A stretch of 64,000 bases of DNA from assembly GCF_014203275.1 (NCBI RefSeq), contig NZ_JACHIP010000005.1, forward strand, positions 558,001 through 622,000, given 5' to 3'. A program made the translations under genes and the position numbers. Origin of the DNA: Granulicella aggregans. GTDB lineage: Bacteria; Acidobacteriota; Terriglobia; Terriglobales; Acidobacteriaceae. Numbering within the stretch: position 1 is the first letter of the stretch; every line of letters starts with the position of its first letter. Below are positions 52,902-62,108 of this stretch, in pieces. A model generated the notes under the pieces. It had not been told where the DNA came from. It did not search any database and was given only the letters and a program-made list of their open reading frames with translations.

Positions 52902-55250
52902 TTAATCAAGTTTGATCTTGAGTTCTGAGCCATCATATTCCACCGACTTGCCCCTAGCTTCGGACGAAATCTCGAACCCTTTTCCAGCGCCCGCAAGCAA
53001 AAGACGAAGGGAGATCGTCTTCGGCATTCCCAGATAGTGTCCCTTGCGCGAGCCTATGGTAACGGTGTGATCGGCCTCAGACCATGTCACGGGGATGGTG
53101 GAGAACTCTCCTTTTTCGTAGTTATAGTTGTTGCCCTCGTCGTTATAGAGGGTGAAGGTCCCATCGGCCCCGGGATAGATTCTCAGTTCAATGGGGCCAT
53201 TCGGCTTCTCATCGGTATATTCTTCATCTGGGCCAAGCGGCAGTATCGAACCCGCACGGACGTATAGTGGAAGACGCTCGAGTGGCGCGGGTGCCTGGAT
53301 GTATCTGCCACCTTCGATCTTCTCTCCAGACCAGAAGTCATACCAGGTACTGTCCTTTGGGAGATACACACGCCGCTCGGTAGCGCCCGCCTCGGTCACC
53401 GGATTCACCATGACCGCAGGGCCGAACATGAACTGGTCTGCGATGTCATGTGTAAGAGCGTCGCTGCGGAAGTCCATGACCAAAGGGCGCTGAATCGTAT
53501 AGTCGTCGTGTGAGACCTTCCAGCCAAGAGAATAGATATACGGCATCATCCGGTAGCGCAATTTGTCGAATGCAATGAGAGATGGCTCGACCATAGGGTA
53601 GGTCCACATCTCATTGTTCGGGCGATGCCCATGCGAGCGGAAGACGGGGCAGAAGGTGCCGAACTGGAACCAGCGGAGGTAGAGTTCCTGGTACTCAGGG
53701 CTTGTGGTCTTGCCATCGAACTCTCCGGGCCAGTAGCCACCGATGTCAGTAGTCCAGTAAGGCAGACCGGTCAAGGCATAGTTCAAGCCCCCGGCAATCT
53801 GATGCCGCAACCCCCAGAAGCTGCTGTAGACATCGCCAGACCATACCGTGCCACCCACGCGCTGTGAGCCGAGGAAGGCAGAACGAGTGAGAAGGAAGAC
53901 GCGCTTCTGGTCCGTCGTCTCGCGCCAGTGCTGCTGGATTCCCTCGTTATGAACGAGAGGATAGATGTTCGTGTACTCGGCACCATTGCCAATGGCGATA
54001 CTTCTGTCCCGAAGGATGGAGTCGCCCATATGCGGCCAGAACTCCTCCGGCTCCGCGCTGTCCAGCCAGAACGAGTCCCATCCTTGCTTGAAGAGCTTCG
54101 AGGTCAGGGAGTTCCAATACACTTCGCGAGCCTCAGGATTTGAGGCATCGTAGACATTCGCATGAGGAACGAAGAGTCCCTTCGCGTCGAGCTTCTTGTA
54201 GGTCTCGGCTGCGGGATCGATCAAGCCCCAGGTGGAGATCATGGTGTGGACATGGTTGTCGTGCAGCTTGGCGACATCAGCGGGCACATCGTGATAGTTC
54301 TCATTGAAGTAGGGATCGCCCTCGGTCTTCCACCAGAACCAGTCCTGAACCATGGTGTCCATCGGAATATGTTCGCTGCGGTAGCGGCTGGCGATTGCGT
54401 TAATCTCATCCAGAGACTTGTAACGATCCTTGGATTGAATGAATCCATAAGACCAGCGCGGCAACATCGGAGCATGGCCCGTCAGGTTGCGGTACTCATG
54501 GATAATCTCGTCCATCTCCGGGCCGTAGACGATGTAGTAGTCAACACCCTGGCCCGCAAGCGAATCGAAGGATAGTTCCAGCGGAAACCGATTGTCGACA
54601 TAGGTGAAGGATGCGGTGTTCCAGAGGATTCCATAGCCCTTTGAGGAGACGAGAAAAGGGATCGCGATATCGGTGTTGTTCTGCCCAATCTCGACCGTTG
54701 CCCCACGGTAGTTGAACATGCCCGATTGGTGCTGGCCGAGACCATAAAATGCCTCTGAGCTGTCCGGTCGAAAGCGATCGACGATGTGATAAGTCTGCTC
54801 GCCATTGAGAGTCTCGGGCGTGTAGGTCCGCGGCACGGCATCGCCTTCGTTTGTGAGATGAATGCCCTCGGCGGTGAGGAAGCTTAGATTCCCGCGCTCT
54901 TTGCTGAGGGTCGCGGTCAGCTTCGCGGTCTTCAATATGAATGTCTTTTCGTCCTGGGAGAAGTCAAAGTGAGCACCCTTGCAGGATTGATCCGCTGGCA
55001 GAAGCCAGGGTTGCGGATGTTGGGAGCTACCACCGTGGGGACGAGTGACGACATGGATGAGCGAGGGCGAGCAAACCGTCACTCGCATCGTCTCTTCGCC
55101 GATGGTCGCCTCAAGCCCGTTGGCCGATGCAGTAGCCGTGATCTGGGGTTGCGCGGGAAGTGATTGCCCGGGCATCTGGGCGGCGCAGGCGCTTGAATAC
55201 AGAGCGGCTGACGAAAGTGCAATCGAGAAAGAGAACCTGAAAGAATTCAC
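52902..55250 (-). CDS. GH31 alpha-glycosidase (alpha-xylosidase/alpha-glucosidase type)
   Basis: The GTG at 55248-55250 follows AAAGGA and begins a signal peptide (FRFSFSIALSSAALYSSACA); a TTG 39 bases earlier is less likely. The 782-residue protein has the GH31 N-terminal beta-sandwich (FYGLGQHQSGMFNYRG), barrel start (PRWSYGFIQSKDRYKS), nucleophile Asp in DSFWLDSAEPEEFW, acid/base Asp in GTVWSGDVYSSFWG, and the C-terminal DUF5110-like part. Tryptophan-rich FWLDSAEPE and the IGGYWPGEFD region favour an alpha-xylosidase or related exo-enzyme. With GH29 downstream, xyloglucan-type oligosaccharides are a reasonable substrate guess. Confidence 0.93.
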   Translation of the reverse strand: MNSFRFSFSIALSSAALYSSACAAQMPGQSLPAQPQITATASANGLEATIGEETMRVTVCSPSLIHVVTRPHGGSSQHPQPWLLPADQSCKGAHFDFSQDEKTFILKTAKLTATLSKERGNLSFLTAEGIHLTNEGDAVPRTYTPETLNGEQTYHIVDRFRPDSSEAFYGLGQHQSGMFNYRGATVEIGQNNTDIAIPFLVSSKGYGILWNTASFTYVDNRFPLELSFDSLAGQGVDYYIVYGPEMDEIIHEYRNLTGHAPMLPRWSYGFIQSKDRYKSLDEINAIASRYRSEHIPMDTMVQDWFWWKTEGDPYFNENYHDVPADVAKLHDNHVHTMISTWGLIDPAAETYKKLDAKGLFVPHANVYDASNPEAREVYWNSLTSKLFKQGWDSFWLDSAEPEEFWPHMGDSILRDRSIAIGNGAEYTNIYPLVHNEGIQQHWRETTDQKRVFLLTRSAFLGSQRVGGTVWSGDVYSSFWGLRHQIAGGLNYALTGLPYWTTDIGGYWPGEFDGKTTSPEYQELYLRWFQFGTFCPVFRSHGHRPNNEMWTYPMVEPSLIAFDKLRYRMMPYIYSLGWKVSHDDYTIQRPLVMDFRSDALTHDIADQFMFGPAVMVNPVTEAGATERRVYLPKDSTWYDFWSGEKIEGGRYIQAPAPLERLPLYVRAGSILPLGPDEEYTDEKPNGPIELRIYPGADGTFTLYNDEGNNYNYEKGEFSTIPVTWSEADHTVTIGSRKGHYLGMPKTISLRLLLAGAGKGFEISSEARGKSVEYDGSELKIKLD

Positions 55251-55337
55251 GAGATCCTTTGGAAGGTGGTAAAGCGTATCAAGTTTCAAGATAGAGGACG
55301 GAGGGCGCGGTTCTTTAGCAACGCGCCCTCGCGATCT

Positions 55338-56607
55338 CTAGAAGTTGATGCGAGCTGCGAACTGCAGCTGTCTCGGAGCGGCTCCCAGTGCCTCTCCAGT
55401 AATAACACCGGCGTTGCTCCCGACGCTGCAATCGATACAGCTGCTCGAGGGATTGCCGGGGTTGATGTGGTTCAGAGCGTTGAAGGCATCCATCCTAAAC
55501 TGGCCGGTTACCCCCTCGTAGAGTCGTATGTTCTTGATCAGTGAGAGATCGAGGTTGAAGAAGTCTGGCCCAAAGTAACTGTTGCGCCCTACTGTGCCAA
55601 AGTTATCGAGCGCGGGCCGCTGGAAGGCTCCACTAGTTGAGCCATTGTTGCCAAAGGCAGCAACCGGGGTGAAGTAGGAGCGGGTATGAGTGCCGGGGTT
55701 GAACCCGGTCAGATTGAGTGGGAGCCGGCTGGAACCGATTTTGTTCGGCATACAGGGGCCAGCGGGAATATCGCTCCCGCATTCGCCATAGCTTGGGGTG
55801 AAGGGCAAGCCGCCAGAGTAGTTCAAAGAACTACCGAGCGAGAAGCCGCCGATGATGTAGTCCACGAATCCGGGCGCACGGGAACCAAACATCTTGTTCT
55901 TGCCGAAGGGTAGGTCATAGTTGCTGAAGATTGTAAGCTGCTGTTCGCGCAGATCGTCGTATCGGCCGTAGTTCACCTTCCGATCGATCTCCTGGTAGTC
56001 GCCTCCATAGTTGTGGGCGCGCTGCCAGGCGTAGTTGGCGGTCATTTGCAGGCCGTGGGAGAAGTGCTTGTCTATGGTGATTTGCAGGCCGTTATAGTGC
56101 GTGTCGAAGCCATCATGGTAATAGGTGAGATCCTGCGTCCATCCGCGCGATGCGAAGTAAGGCCGTAGCTGCGCAGTGTTGCGCGTTTGTCCTGCTCCTG
56201 GCCCAAAGCACAACGGCTGTGAAGCCCCCGCCTGCGCCGCCGTAAGGCAGGCCGCCGGTTCGTTCGGATTGCTCGTCTGGCCATCGCCCGCGAAGGTGTG
56301 CGAACCCTCCATTGTCCTTACCGTTGACGCTCTCCGGGAAGTAGATCTCCCAGCGAAGGCCGTAGTCGATCGTGAGATTTGGGCTGAGGCGCCATGTGTC
56401 CTTGACATAGAAGAAGTCCCGCTTCTGGAACTCCTTTGCACCGGTTGAGCTGCTGACATAACGTCCGAAGCTCGTGACGTCGCCAAGAAGAAAGGTCGCG
56501 AGGCCCAGACCTCCAGCTGTTGCAGCATTCACGTTCTCCGTATCACTCGTAGCGAACGTAAGTTCGCCGGCGCGGTTGCTGTCGCTGGGAACCCTAAGGT
56601 TGCGACC
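55338..56607 (-). pseudogene. Decayed TonB-dependent (Oar-type) receptor remnant
   Basis: Two frames together give parts of a large acidobacterial TonB receptor. The upstream frame (from a TAA at 56608-56610 down to about 56305) reads NLRVPSDSNRAGELTF, LATFLLGDVTSFGRYV, QKRDFFYVKDTW, NLTIDYGLRWEIYFPESVNG. It then jumps, near 56300, to another frame: SHTFAGDGQTSNPNEPAACL, GWTQDLTYYHDGFDTHYNGL, NYAWQRAHNYGG, and the barrel end RQLQFAARINF. Compared with the usual order of such receptors, a stretch between GNGG and the GSHTFAG region is missing. The whole N-terminal half (CarboxypepD-like, plug) is absent and no start codon is usable. It stands 87 bases upstream of GH31, where the intact receptor would have served that operon. 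Confidence 0.85.
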
Positions 56608-56654
56608 TTAGCGGAAGCTTCGTATGGCAGGGTACCGGAGTTCTGATACGTTCA

Positions 56655-57336
56655 TCAGGCTGGACGTACGCCATTTTCTCGCAATCTGGCGCCCATGGTC
56701 TCGGTCAACCAGCGGTGAGCGTCGGACTGCATCTCCGGAGTGATGGCGTGTCCGGCTGGGTACTCACGGTAGGTTAACGGTGCTCCTACAGCGACGAGCA
56801 GTGCCTGCGTGGCGCGGCCATGATGGATCGGGAGCTTCTCATCGTCCGTGCCGTGCCCGACCCATAGAGCGGTCTTCGCCAGTTCATCCGCAGTCACAAT
56901 CCCCGGCTGAAACTCCTTCGGAAAGCGTCCACTGAGCACGACTGCTCCCTGTACTTTTGCCGGTTCGGTGGCCGCCGCGACGGTTGCCATGATTGCCCCC
57001 TGGCTGAATCCCATCAGGTAGACGTCCTCGACATCGTGCTCGACGCGATATTGCGTGATGAAATCCAGAAGTGCAATGCGGGATGCTTCGGCTCCGGCTC
57101 CATCAATCATGGGGTCCCGATGCCGCAAACGAGACCTGAAACCAACCGTAGGCGTTCGTGCCAAGCGTCAGAGGGCCGCGAACGCTGATAACTCCTAGCC
57201 TTGGGTCGGCTCCGTTGCCCAGAGGAAGCATATTGCGTTCGTTACTGCCGACGCCATGGAGAAGCATCAAGACGGAACTTTTTTGCTGTACCGACCGCAT
57301 CGGCTCATTGAGGGTCACATAGCTCAGTTCAGCCAT
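56655..57336 (-). pseudogene. Serine hydrolase (MhqD/YpfH-like), split by a one-base frameshift
   Basis: The first part (from 57336) reads SVLMLLHGVGSNERNMLPLG and GAYGWFQVSFAASG in style, then hits a stop. The second part, one base out of phase, continues with MIDGAGAEASRIALLDFI, VYLMGFSQGAIMATVAA (nucleophile Ser), LWVGHGTDDEKLP (Asp) and YPAGHAI (His). The shift is at the run GGGG on the plus strand (57111-57114): with three instead of four, the protein reads through GPMIDGAG. The catalytic triad is therefore complete across both parts. It overlaps the 3' end of the VOC gene by 8 bases, so it belongs to that operon. Confidence 0.82.
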
Positions 57337-58273
57337 TCCGGATCTCCGTTTTTCCTGCGACTGGATCTGTAATGACTAGAGCGACCGTTATACCCCATGG
57401 ATCCGTGGCGCAAGGAGTGCCATTCGCGAGACGGGTGGATGTGTAGCCCGCCTCCCGCAGGCTCGCAAGAAGTTGCTCCCTCTCTCTTTCCGAAGGAAGT
57501 ACCAATTCCCAAAACAGCAAGCGGGCATCTTCTGCTGATGATGGGGGTGAGCCCTCAGCCCAGATATTCAGGCCGATGTGGTGGTGGTATCCGCCGGCAG
57601 AAGCAAAGAGAGCGCCTGGGTAGCGCCAGGTCACAATGTCAAGTCCAAGAACCCCGTTGTAGAAGGCTGCGGCTTTGTCCAGGTCTCCGATGTACATATG
57701 GACGTGGCCCACCGTTGTGCCCGTCGGCGCTCCCTGCCAACTGTCCTCGGCAACCTGCGGCAGTTCTCCAAAACGTACGGGGTTCGTCGCGCTCACGATC
57801 TCCCGCCCCTCATACGTCCACGTCTCGCGCGGACGATCGGCATACACCTCTACACTCAGGCCGTCAGGATCGGTCAGATACAACGCTTCGCTGTAGAGGT
57901 GGTCTCCCGATCCAAAATCGATCTTCTGGGCTACCAGGTGCCGCACGAAGCTGCTTAGATCCTTTCTGGTCGGAAGCAGGAAAGCCGTGTGATAGAGCCC
58001 GAGACGAGAGCGGCGCGTAATCGGAGTAACCCCAGCGACCTCATCCAGTTCCAACAGCACTTCCTTGCTTCCCCGCGCTCCCAGTTGAGCGAAGCTCTGT
58101 CCGTGGTTCAGAATGGACAACCCGATGACACGCGAATAAAAGGTCAGCGACCGCCCGAGGTTCGACACAGCCAAGCGGACGCGCCCAACATGAGCGTCTG
58201 CCGGAAGACGATACTTCGGAGGGTGAATACCAATCTCGTTGGGGACAAAAGCGTTTTGAAACGTCGAGGGCAT
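57329..58273 (-). CDS. VOC-family ring-cleavage dioxygenase-like protein
   Basis: A 314-residue protein with two vicinal-oxygen-chelate modules: GRVRLAVSNLGRSLTFYSRV with LYLTDPDGLSVEVYADRP in the first, and VGHVHMYIGDLDKAAAFYNG with an expected His/Glu set in the second (YHHHIGLNIW). Metal ligands (His, Glu) look intact. It resembles MhqO/MhqE or catechol-2,3-dioxygenase-type proteins. The following hydrolase and the preceding MarR gene reproduce the gene set known in Bacillus for quinone and catechol stress, so cleavage of hydroquinone-type compounds is the likely job (inference). Confidence 0.9.
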   Translation of the reverse strand: MPSTFQNAFVPNEIGIHPPKYRLPADAHVGRVRLAVSNLGRSLTFYSRVIGLSILNHGQSFAQLGARGSKEVLLELDEVAGVTPITRRSRLGLYHTAFLLPTRKDLSSFVRHLVAQKIDFGSGDHLYSEALYLTDPDGLSVEVYADRPRETWTYEGREIVSATNPVRFGELPQVAEDSWQGAPTGTTVGHVHMYIGDLDKAAAFYNGVLGLDIVTWRYPGALFASAGGYHHHIGLNIWAEGSPPSSAEDARLLFWELVLPSEREREQLLASLREAGYTSTRLANGTPCATDPWGITVALVITDPVAGKTEIRNG

Positions 58274-58283
58274 AGCGAATCTC

Positions 58284-58317
58284 CGTGTGACAACACCTAT
58301 ATGAGCGTTATCACACG
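58284..58317. promoter_or_regulatory. Candidate MarR operator or inverted repeat before the VOC gene
   Basis: CGTGTGACAAC (58284-58294) and GTTATCACACG (58307-58317) are complementary except for one base, separated by 12 bases. The element fills the 53-base gap between the MarR stop and the VOC start. A binding site for the MarR protein or a structure in the joint transcript are both possible. Confidence 0.5.
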
Positions 58318-58326
58318 CAGATGGAT

Positions 58327-58830
58327 TCAGAGTGCTCGAAGATTTCCATCGCGGGCTGCCCCGAGCAATTCAACAGCTTTGCGGACATCGGATATTGAAA
58401 GTGCCGCCAGTTGTTCTGAATGAAGCTTCATGAGAGGTCCTTCTACGCTCGAAAGCAGCCTTTTGCCCGTCGGGGTAATCGTCGTCGCGACCTGACGCTT
58501 GTCCTCTCGATCCTTGGTTCGGACTACCAGCCCATCGCGCTCCATCCGGTCGAGCAACCGCGTCATGTCGGGCGCAGCCGTGATCATCCGTTCTGCAATC
58601 TCGTTGCGACCCAACCCTTCGGGGCCGCTTCCCTGCAGGATTCGCAGGACATTGTATTGAATCTGAGTGGTTCCGTAAGCCCGCAGGAATCGTTCTGTCG
58701 AACGAGAAAGCTCGGACGCCGTTCGCACGATGCTGACGTAAAGCTCCTGTTGGTCCGACACAAACGGCTTGCGTTGCTTGATTGATAAAGCTACCAAAGA
58801 TCTCTTTGCGGAGGGCATATCTACAAACAT
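58327..58830 (-). CDS. MarR-family transcriptional regulator (MhqR-like)
   Basis: A 167-residue winged-helix protein: long N-terminal dimer helices (LYVSIVRTASELSRSTERFL), recognition part GLGRNEIAERMITAAPDMTRLLDRMERDG (read in parts), and wing TKDREDKRQVATTITPTGKRLL. The exact start is open between two Met codons (58830, 58818). It is upstream of, and on the same strand as, the VOC and hydrolase genes, so it probably represses its own operon and is relieved by quinones or similar electrophiles. ATATCTACAAACATAT around its start (58818-58833) is a weak second operator candidate. Confidence 0.9.
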   Translation of the reverse strand: MFVDMPSAKRSLVALSIKQRKPFVSDQQELYVSIVRTASELSRSTERFLRAYGTTQIQYNVLRILQGSGPEGLGRNEIAERMITAAPDMTRLLDRMERDGLVVRTKDREDKRQVATTITPTGKRLLSSVEGPLMKLHSEQLAALSISDVRKAVELLGAARDGNLRAL

Positions 58831-59105
58831 ATCGAATCAGGCGGATGTCGGCTTTGTGATCGTAAATATAAAGTGCCAAAGATAAATTTATGAGGACTGG
58901 ATTCAATCGAGGCGTGATTGCCGTGCGCCCATATCTAGCCTCAGTTGTTGTTGGAAATAATCAAGCCTTACGGCCAGCCTCTAAATCGCACGCGAATTGA
59001 AACGGCTGGTCGGTAACACGAAAGTGTTGTCGTTGTCCGGTCCGAGAGGATGTAGCGCAGCCGATCGGAATCCAGCAGTATGGGAGCAGTTCGGAGGCGA
59101 GCCCA

Positions 59106-60863
59106 ATGCCAACGGTAACTGTTCCGCAACTTCTTGATCGTTCAACCCTGCGAAGAATCACGCAACCGCCCGTTGGCCTGTCATCTTATCCCCTCAAGTC
59201 TGCCTCTTCCGCTCGCTCAAGCACCTCGCACAAAACCGCATATCTGACGCCAATTATGATGCGGCGTCTGCGGGAGTATGGCTCGATTGAATCTGTGGAG
59301 CGCGGCGACATGCTGTTCGAGCAGGGTGAAAGGATGGTCGACTTCTTCATTGTCCTCGAGGGCAAGTTGGAGCTCTTTGAACGCAAAGGGACGGCCTCAC
59401 GCAAAGCTGAATCGACCCTGACGGGACGGCAGTTTTCAGGGGAGCTGGATCTCCTGAATGATCGACCAACGCTGCTGAACTGCCGGGCAATCAAGTCATG
59501 TAAGGTCCTGCGAATCCCCCGGGAATCATTGCGGCACATGATGCGCACCGAACTGGACGTCGCCGAGTTGATTCTCACCGAATGGATCTTGAGACGTGCC
59601 CGGCTTGTAAATAACCGGCAGGGCGGCATCATCGTGGTGGGCGACGGCAATGCGGCAGAGACGATGCGCATCGAGCGCTTCCTCACCGGCAATGGTCATC
59701 CGCATCAATTGATCGATGCCAACCTGAACCCGGGTGCGGAAGTGCTTCTTCAGGCGCTCGATGTCGAAAAGGGCCAGCTTCCGGTTGTGTTCTTCTCCGA
59801 CGGTACGACCTTTCGCAAGCCGAGCAACACGCTTCTCGCCTCCAAGCTGGGTTTCGACTATGACCTCGGCGACGTCCCGGTCTGCGACCTTGCGGTTGTG
59901 GGTGGTGGCCCTGCCGGTCTTGCCGCGGCTGTCTACGGCGCTTCAGAGGGGCTGACGACCATCGTGATCGAGGGCACCGCGCCTGGCGGTCAGGCCGGAA
60001 CAAGCTCCAGGATTGAAAACTACCTCGGCTTCCCGACCGGTGTTTCAGGGCAGGATCTGGCCCAGAATGCCACGGTACAGGCGCAGAAGTTCGGTGCCCG
60101 CTTCGCCATCTCCCGTGATGTCATCGATTTTGAGCAGACCGGCAATGGCTACCGCCTCATGCTGGAAGGCGGCAAGACAATCTTTACGCGCTCGATCGTG
60201 ATCGCTACGGGCGCACGTTATCGCCGGTTGGATGTTCCCAACTACAAGAAGTTCGAATTTCAGGGTGTGCACTATGCCGCGACCGCGATGGAAGCAGCGA
60301 GATGCGTCGGGAAGGAAGTGGTGGTAGTGGGAGGTGGCAACTCGGCCGGACAGGCTGCGCTGCACCTTGCTCTGTCAGCGAACCATGTTCATCTGCTCAT
60401 ACGTGGAGAAGGCCTGAAGGCGACGATGTCTGACTATCTCATCCAGCGTATTGCCTCTTCCAGCCGCATCACACTGCACACGGAAAGCGAAGTCGTCTCT
60501 GTCGATGGAGACACGTATCTCCAGTCTGTGACATGGCGTAACCGGCAAACAGGTGTTCTTCAAACGAGCGCGGCGGAAAATATGTTCGTCATGATCGGTG
60601 CGCAGCCGAATACCGCTTGGTTGAATGGCAAGCTTGATCTCGACGCAAATGGATTTGTGGTGACAGGAGCAACTTCCGGTACCGAAGGCTCTGTCTTCCA
60701 AACCAGCCGTCCTGGAATCTACGCCGTGGGGGATGTGCGGTCGGGATCGGTCAAACGCGTCGCCAACGCCGTAGGCGAAGGATCTGTAGTTGTCTCCGAA
60801 ATTCATCGCTATATTGCGATGCAGAAGCTATCCGAGACAAATGGCCACGCTTTGTCTGCATAA
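59106..60863 (+). CDS. Cyclic-nucleotide-binding / thioredoxin-reductase-like fusion without CxxC
   Basis: A 585-residue protein of three parts. Residues about 45-165 form a cNMP-binding (Crp-like) domain (GDMLFEQGERMVDFFIVLEGKLELF, read in parts; SGELDLLNDRPTLLNCRA). Residues about 170-250 look like a thioredoxin/glutaredoxin fold without its cysteines (VVFFSDGTTFRKPSNTLLA). The rest is a FAD/NADPH thioredoxin-reductase-like flavoprotein: VVGGGPAGLAAAVYGASEGL, APGGQAGTSSRIENYLGFP, VVVVGGGNSAGQAALHLA, IYAVGDVR. Where true reductases have CATC, it reads HYAATAMEAARC, so the redox disulfide is missing. It may pass electrons to an unknown partner, with the cNMP domain as a switch. Confidence 0.9.
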   Translation: MPTVTVPQLLDRSTLRRITQPPVGLSSYPLKSASSARSSTSHKTAYLTPIMMRRLREYGSIESVERGDMLFEQGERMVDFFIVLEGKLELFERKGTASRKAESTLTGRQFSGELDLLNDRPTLLNCRAIKSCKVLRIPRESLRHMMRTELDVAELILTEWILRRARLVNNRQGGIIVVGDGNAAETMRIERFLTGNGHPHQLIDANLNPGAEVLLQALDVEKGQLPVVFFSDGTTFRKPSNTLLASKLGFDYDLGDVPVCDLAVVGGGPAGLAAAVYGASEGLTTIVIEGTAPGGQAGTSSRIENYLGFPTGVSGQDLAQNATVQAQKFGARFAISRDVIDFEQTGNGYRLMLEGGKTIFTRSIVIATGARYRRLDVPNYKKFEFQGVHYAATAMEAARCVGKEVVVVGGGNSAGQAALHLALSANHVHLLIRGEGLKATMSDYLIQRIASSSRITLHTESEVVSVDGDTYLQSVTWRNRQTGVLQTSAAENMFVMIGAQPNTAWLNGKLDLDANGFVVTGATSGTEGSVFQTSRPGIYAVGDVRSGSVKRVANAVGEGSVVVSEIHRYIAMQKLSETNGHALSA

Positions 60864-60895
60864 ATACAGCCGCCATAAAAATGTTCGCAGAGATC

Positions 60896-61537
60896 TTAGC
60901 CGTCCAGGAAACCGCGCTTCATTGCGATCATCACCGCGTGAGTGCGGTCATTGGCATTGAGCTTCGACAAGATGCTCCTCATATGCCCTTTGACAGTGTC
61001 TTCGGAGATCTTGAGGCAATCGGCGACGATCTTGTTCGAGCAGCCTTCTCCAACCATGCGCAGCACCTCGATCTCCCGTGGAGACAGGGCATCCGACATC
61101 AGATGATTCGCCAACTCCGAGGCGATCTCCGGAGGAATGCGATTCTTGCCCGAGTGAACGATGCGAATGGTATCGATCAGGTCTTTGCGGAGCATGCTCT
61201 TGAGCAGATACCCCTTGGCGCCGGCCCTGAGCGCTCGCGAAGCCTGCACATCTCCCGCATAAGTTGTCAAGATAACGCAGCGTGCGTTTGGCCACTTCTC
61301 CAGAATGGCGGCGATCGCGTCGATACCGTTCATGCCCGGCATTTGGAGATCGATCAACATCACATCGGGCCGATGCTTGCTAAATGCTTCAATCGCTTCG
61401 TGGCCATTGGCCGCTTCACCGACGATCTCCATATCCGGCTGCTTTTGAATCAGGTTCGCAATACCTTCAAGAATCAGGGGATGGTCGTCTACCGTCAGAA
61501 TCCGGATTTTGCCCGGACCGCCTGTTGTCGCGCTCAT
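60896..61537 (-). CDS. NarL/FixJ-type response regulator
   Basis: A 213-residue protein. Receiver: ILTVDDHPLILEGI, phospho-acceptor in MLIDLQMPGMNGIDA, and KGYLLKSMLRKDL with the conserved Lys. LuxR-type output: LSPREIEVLRMVGEGCSNKIVADCLKISEDTVKGHM (read in parts). It is the last of a minus-strand pair with the DoxX-like gene and has no kinase next to it on the same strand. The propeller sensor that starts at 62109 on the other strand is the likely partner because such propeller kinases commonly feed NarL-type regulators (inference). Confidence 0.93.
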   Translation of the reverse strand: MSATTGGPGKIRILTVDDHPLILEGIANLIQKQPDMEIVGEAANGHEAIEAFSKHRPDVMLIDLQMPGMNGIDAIAAILEKWPNARCVILTTYAGDVQASRALRAGAKGYLLKSMLRKDLIDTIRIVHSGKNRIPPEIASELANHLMSDALSPREIEVLRMVGEGCSNKIVADCLKISEDTVKGHMRSILSKLNANDRTHAVMIAMKRGFLDG

Positions 61538-61560
61538 GATGGCTTATCCCTCGCTGCAAT

Positions 61561-61944
61561 CTAGCTCAACTTGTCTCTTGTGCTGCTTATGACAAGCCTG
61601 CGTCGTCCGTAGAGCCTTGCGTCTACCGAATAGGCACCGGCCCCCAGCAGCGCGACAGCAACAAGTATAGCGACCGTTAGAGCACTCATCGCGGGTTCAT
61701 TCGAATACTGGATCGATCCCAGCGAAACAAGAGCGGCAGATCCGGAAGCGATCGGCGTAAACAGGCCGACTGCGATCAGGAGCGCGGCGATGGCAGAGAG
61801 TGCCATAAGCACTGTTGCTCCCGGAGCGGGACAAAGCCATACACGCGTTACAAGCACTATCGCCATCGTTAGGCGCAGTACTACGAGCGCCAATCCAGCG
61901 CCTCGATTCGGAAACGTACCAAAAAGCCGTTGCATATTCCACAT
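61561..61944 (-). CDS. DoxX-like membrane protein
   Basis: A 127-residue protein with four hydrophobic segments (LALVVLRLTMAIVLVTRV; VLMALSAIAALLIAVGLFTP; SALTVAILVAVALLGAG among them) and the DoxX C-terminal mark GAYSVDARLYGRRRLV. DoxX/TQO-type proteins are small inner-membrane proteins, some linked to redox or detoxification, most without known function. It is 23 bases upstream of the NarL-type regulator and is probably co-transcribed with it. It is divergent from the propeller sensor gene. Confidence 0.83.
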   Translation of the reverse strand: MWNMQRLFGTFPNRGAGLALVVLRLTMAIVLVTRVWLCPAPGATVLMALSAIAALLIAVGLFTPIASGSAALVSLGSIQYSNEPAMSALTVAILVAVALLGAGAYSVDARLYGRRRLVISSTRDKLS

Positions 61945-62108
61945 CCAGATGGAATGCTACCCAACCTGTTACAGAAACGTTGAACTGCTTTCGGACCGTC
62001 CGGCGGTAGTCATTTCGTGTAGTGCGGCAGCAGGTCAGGAGCCCTATACTGGTTCGGATCTCAACTGTAGCCGGATCTGGACTGCTTAGCTTCTACGGGA
62101 ACAGACCC

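Noticed and set aside
57329..57512. Second minus-strand frame near the VOC 3' end
   Set aside because: Shadow of the VOC gene in another frame without domain features.
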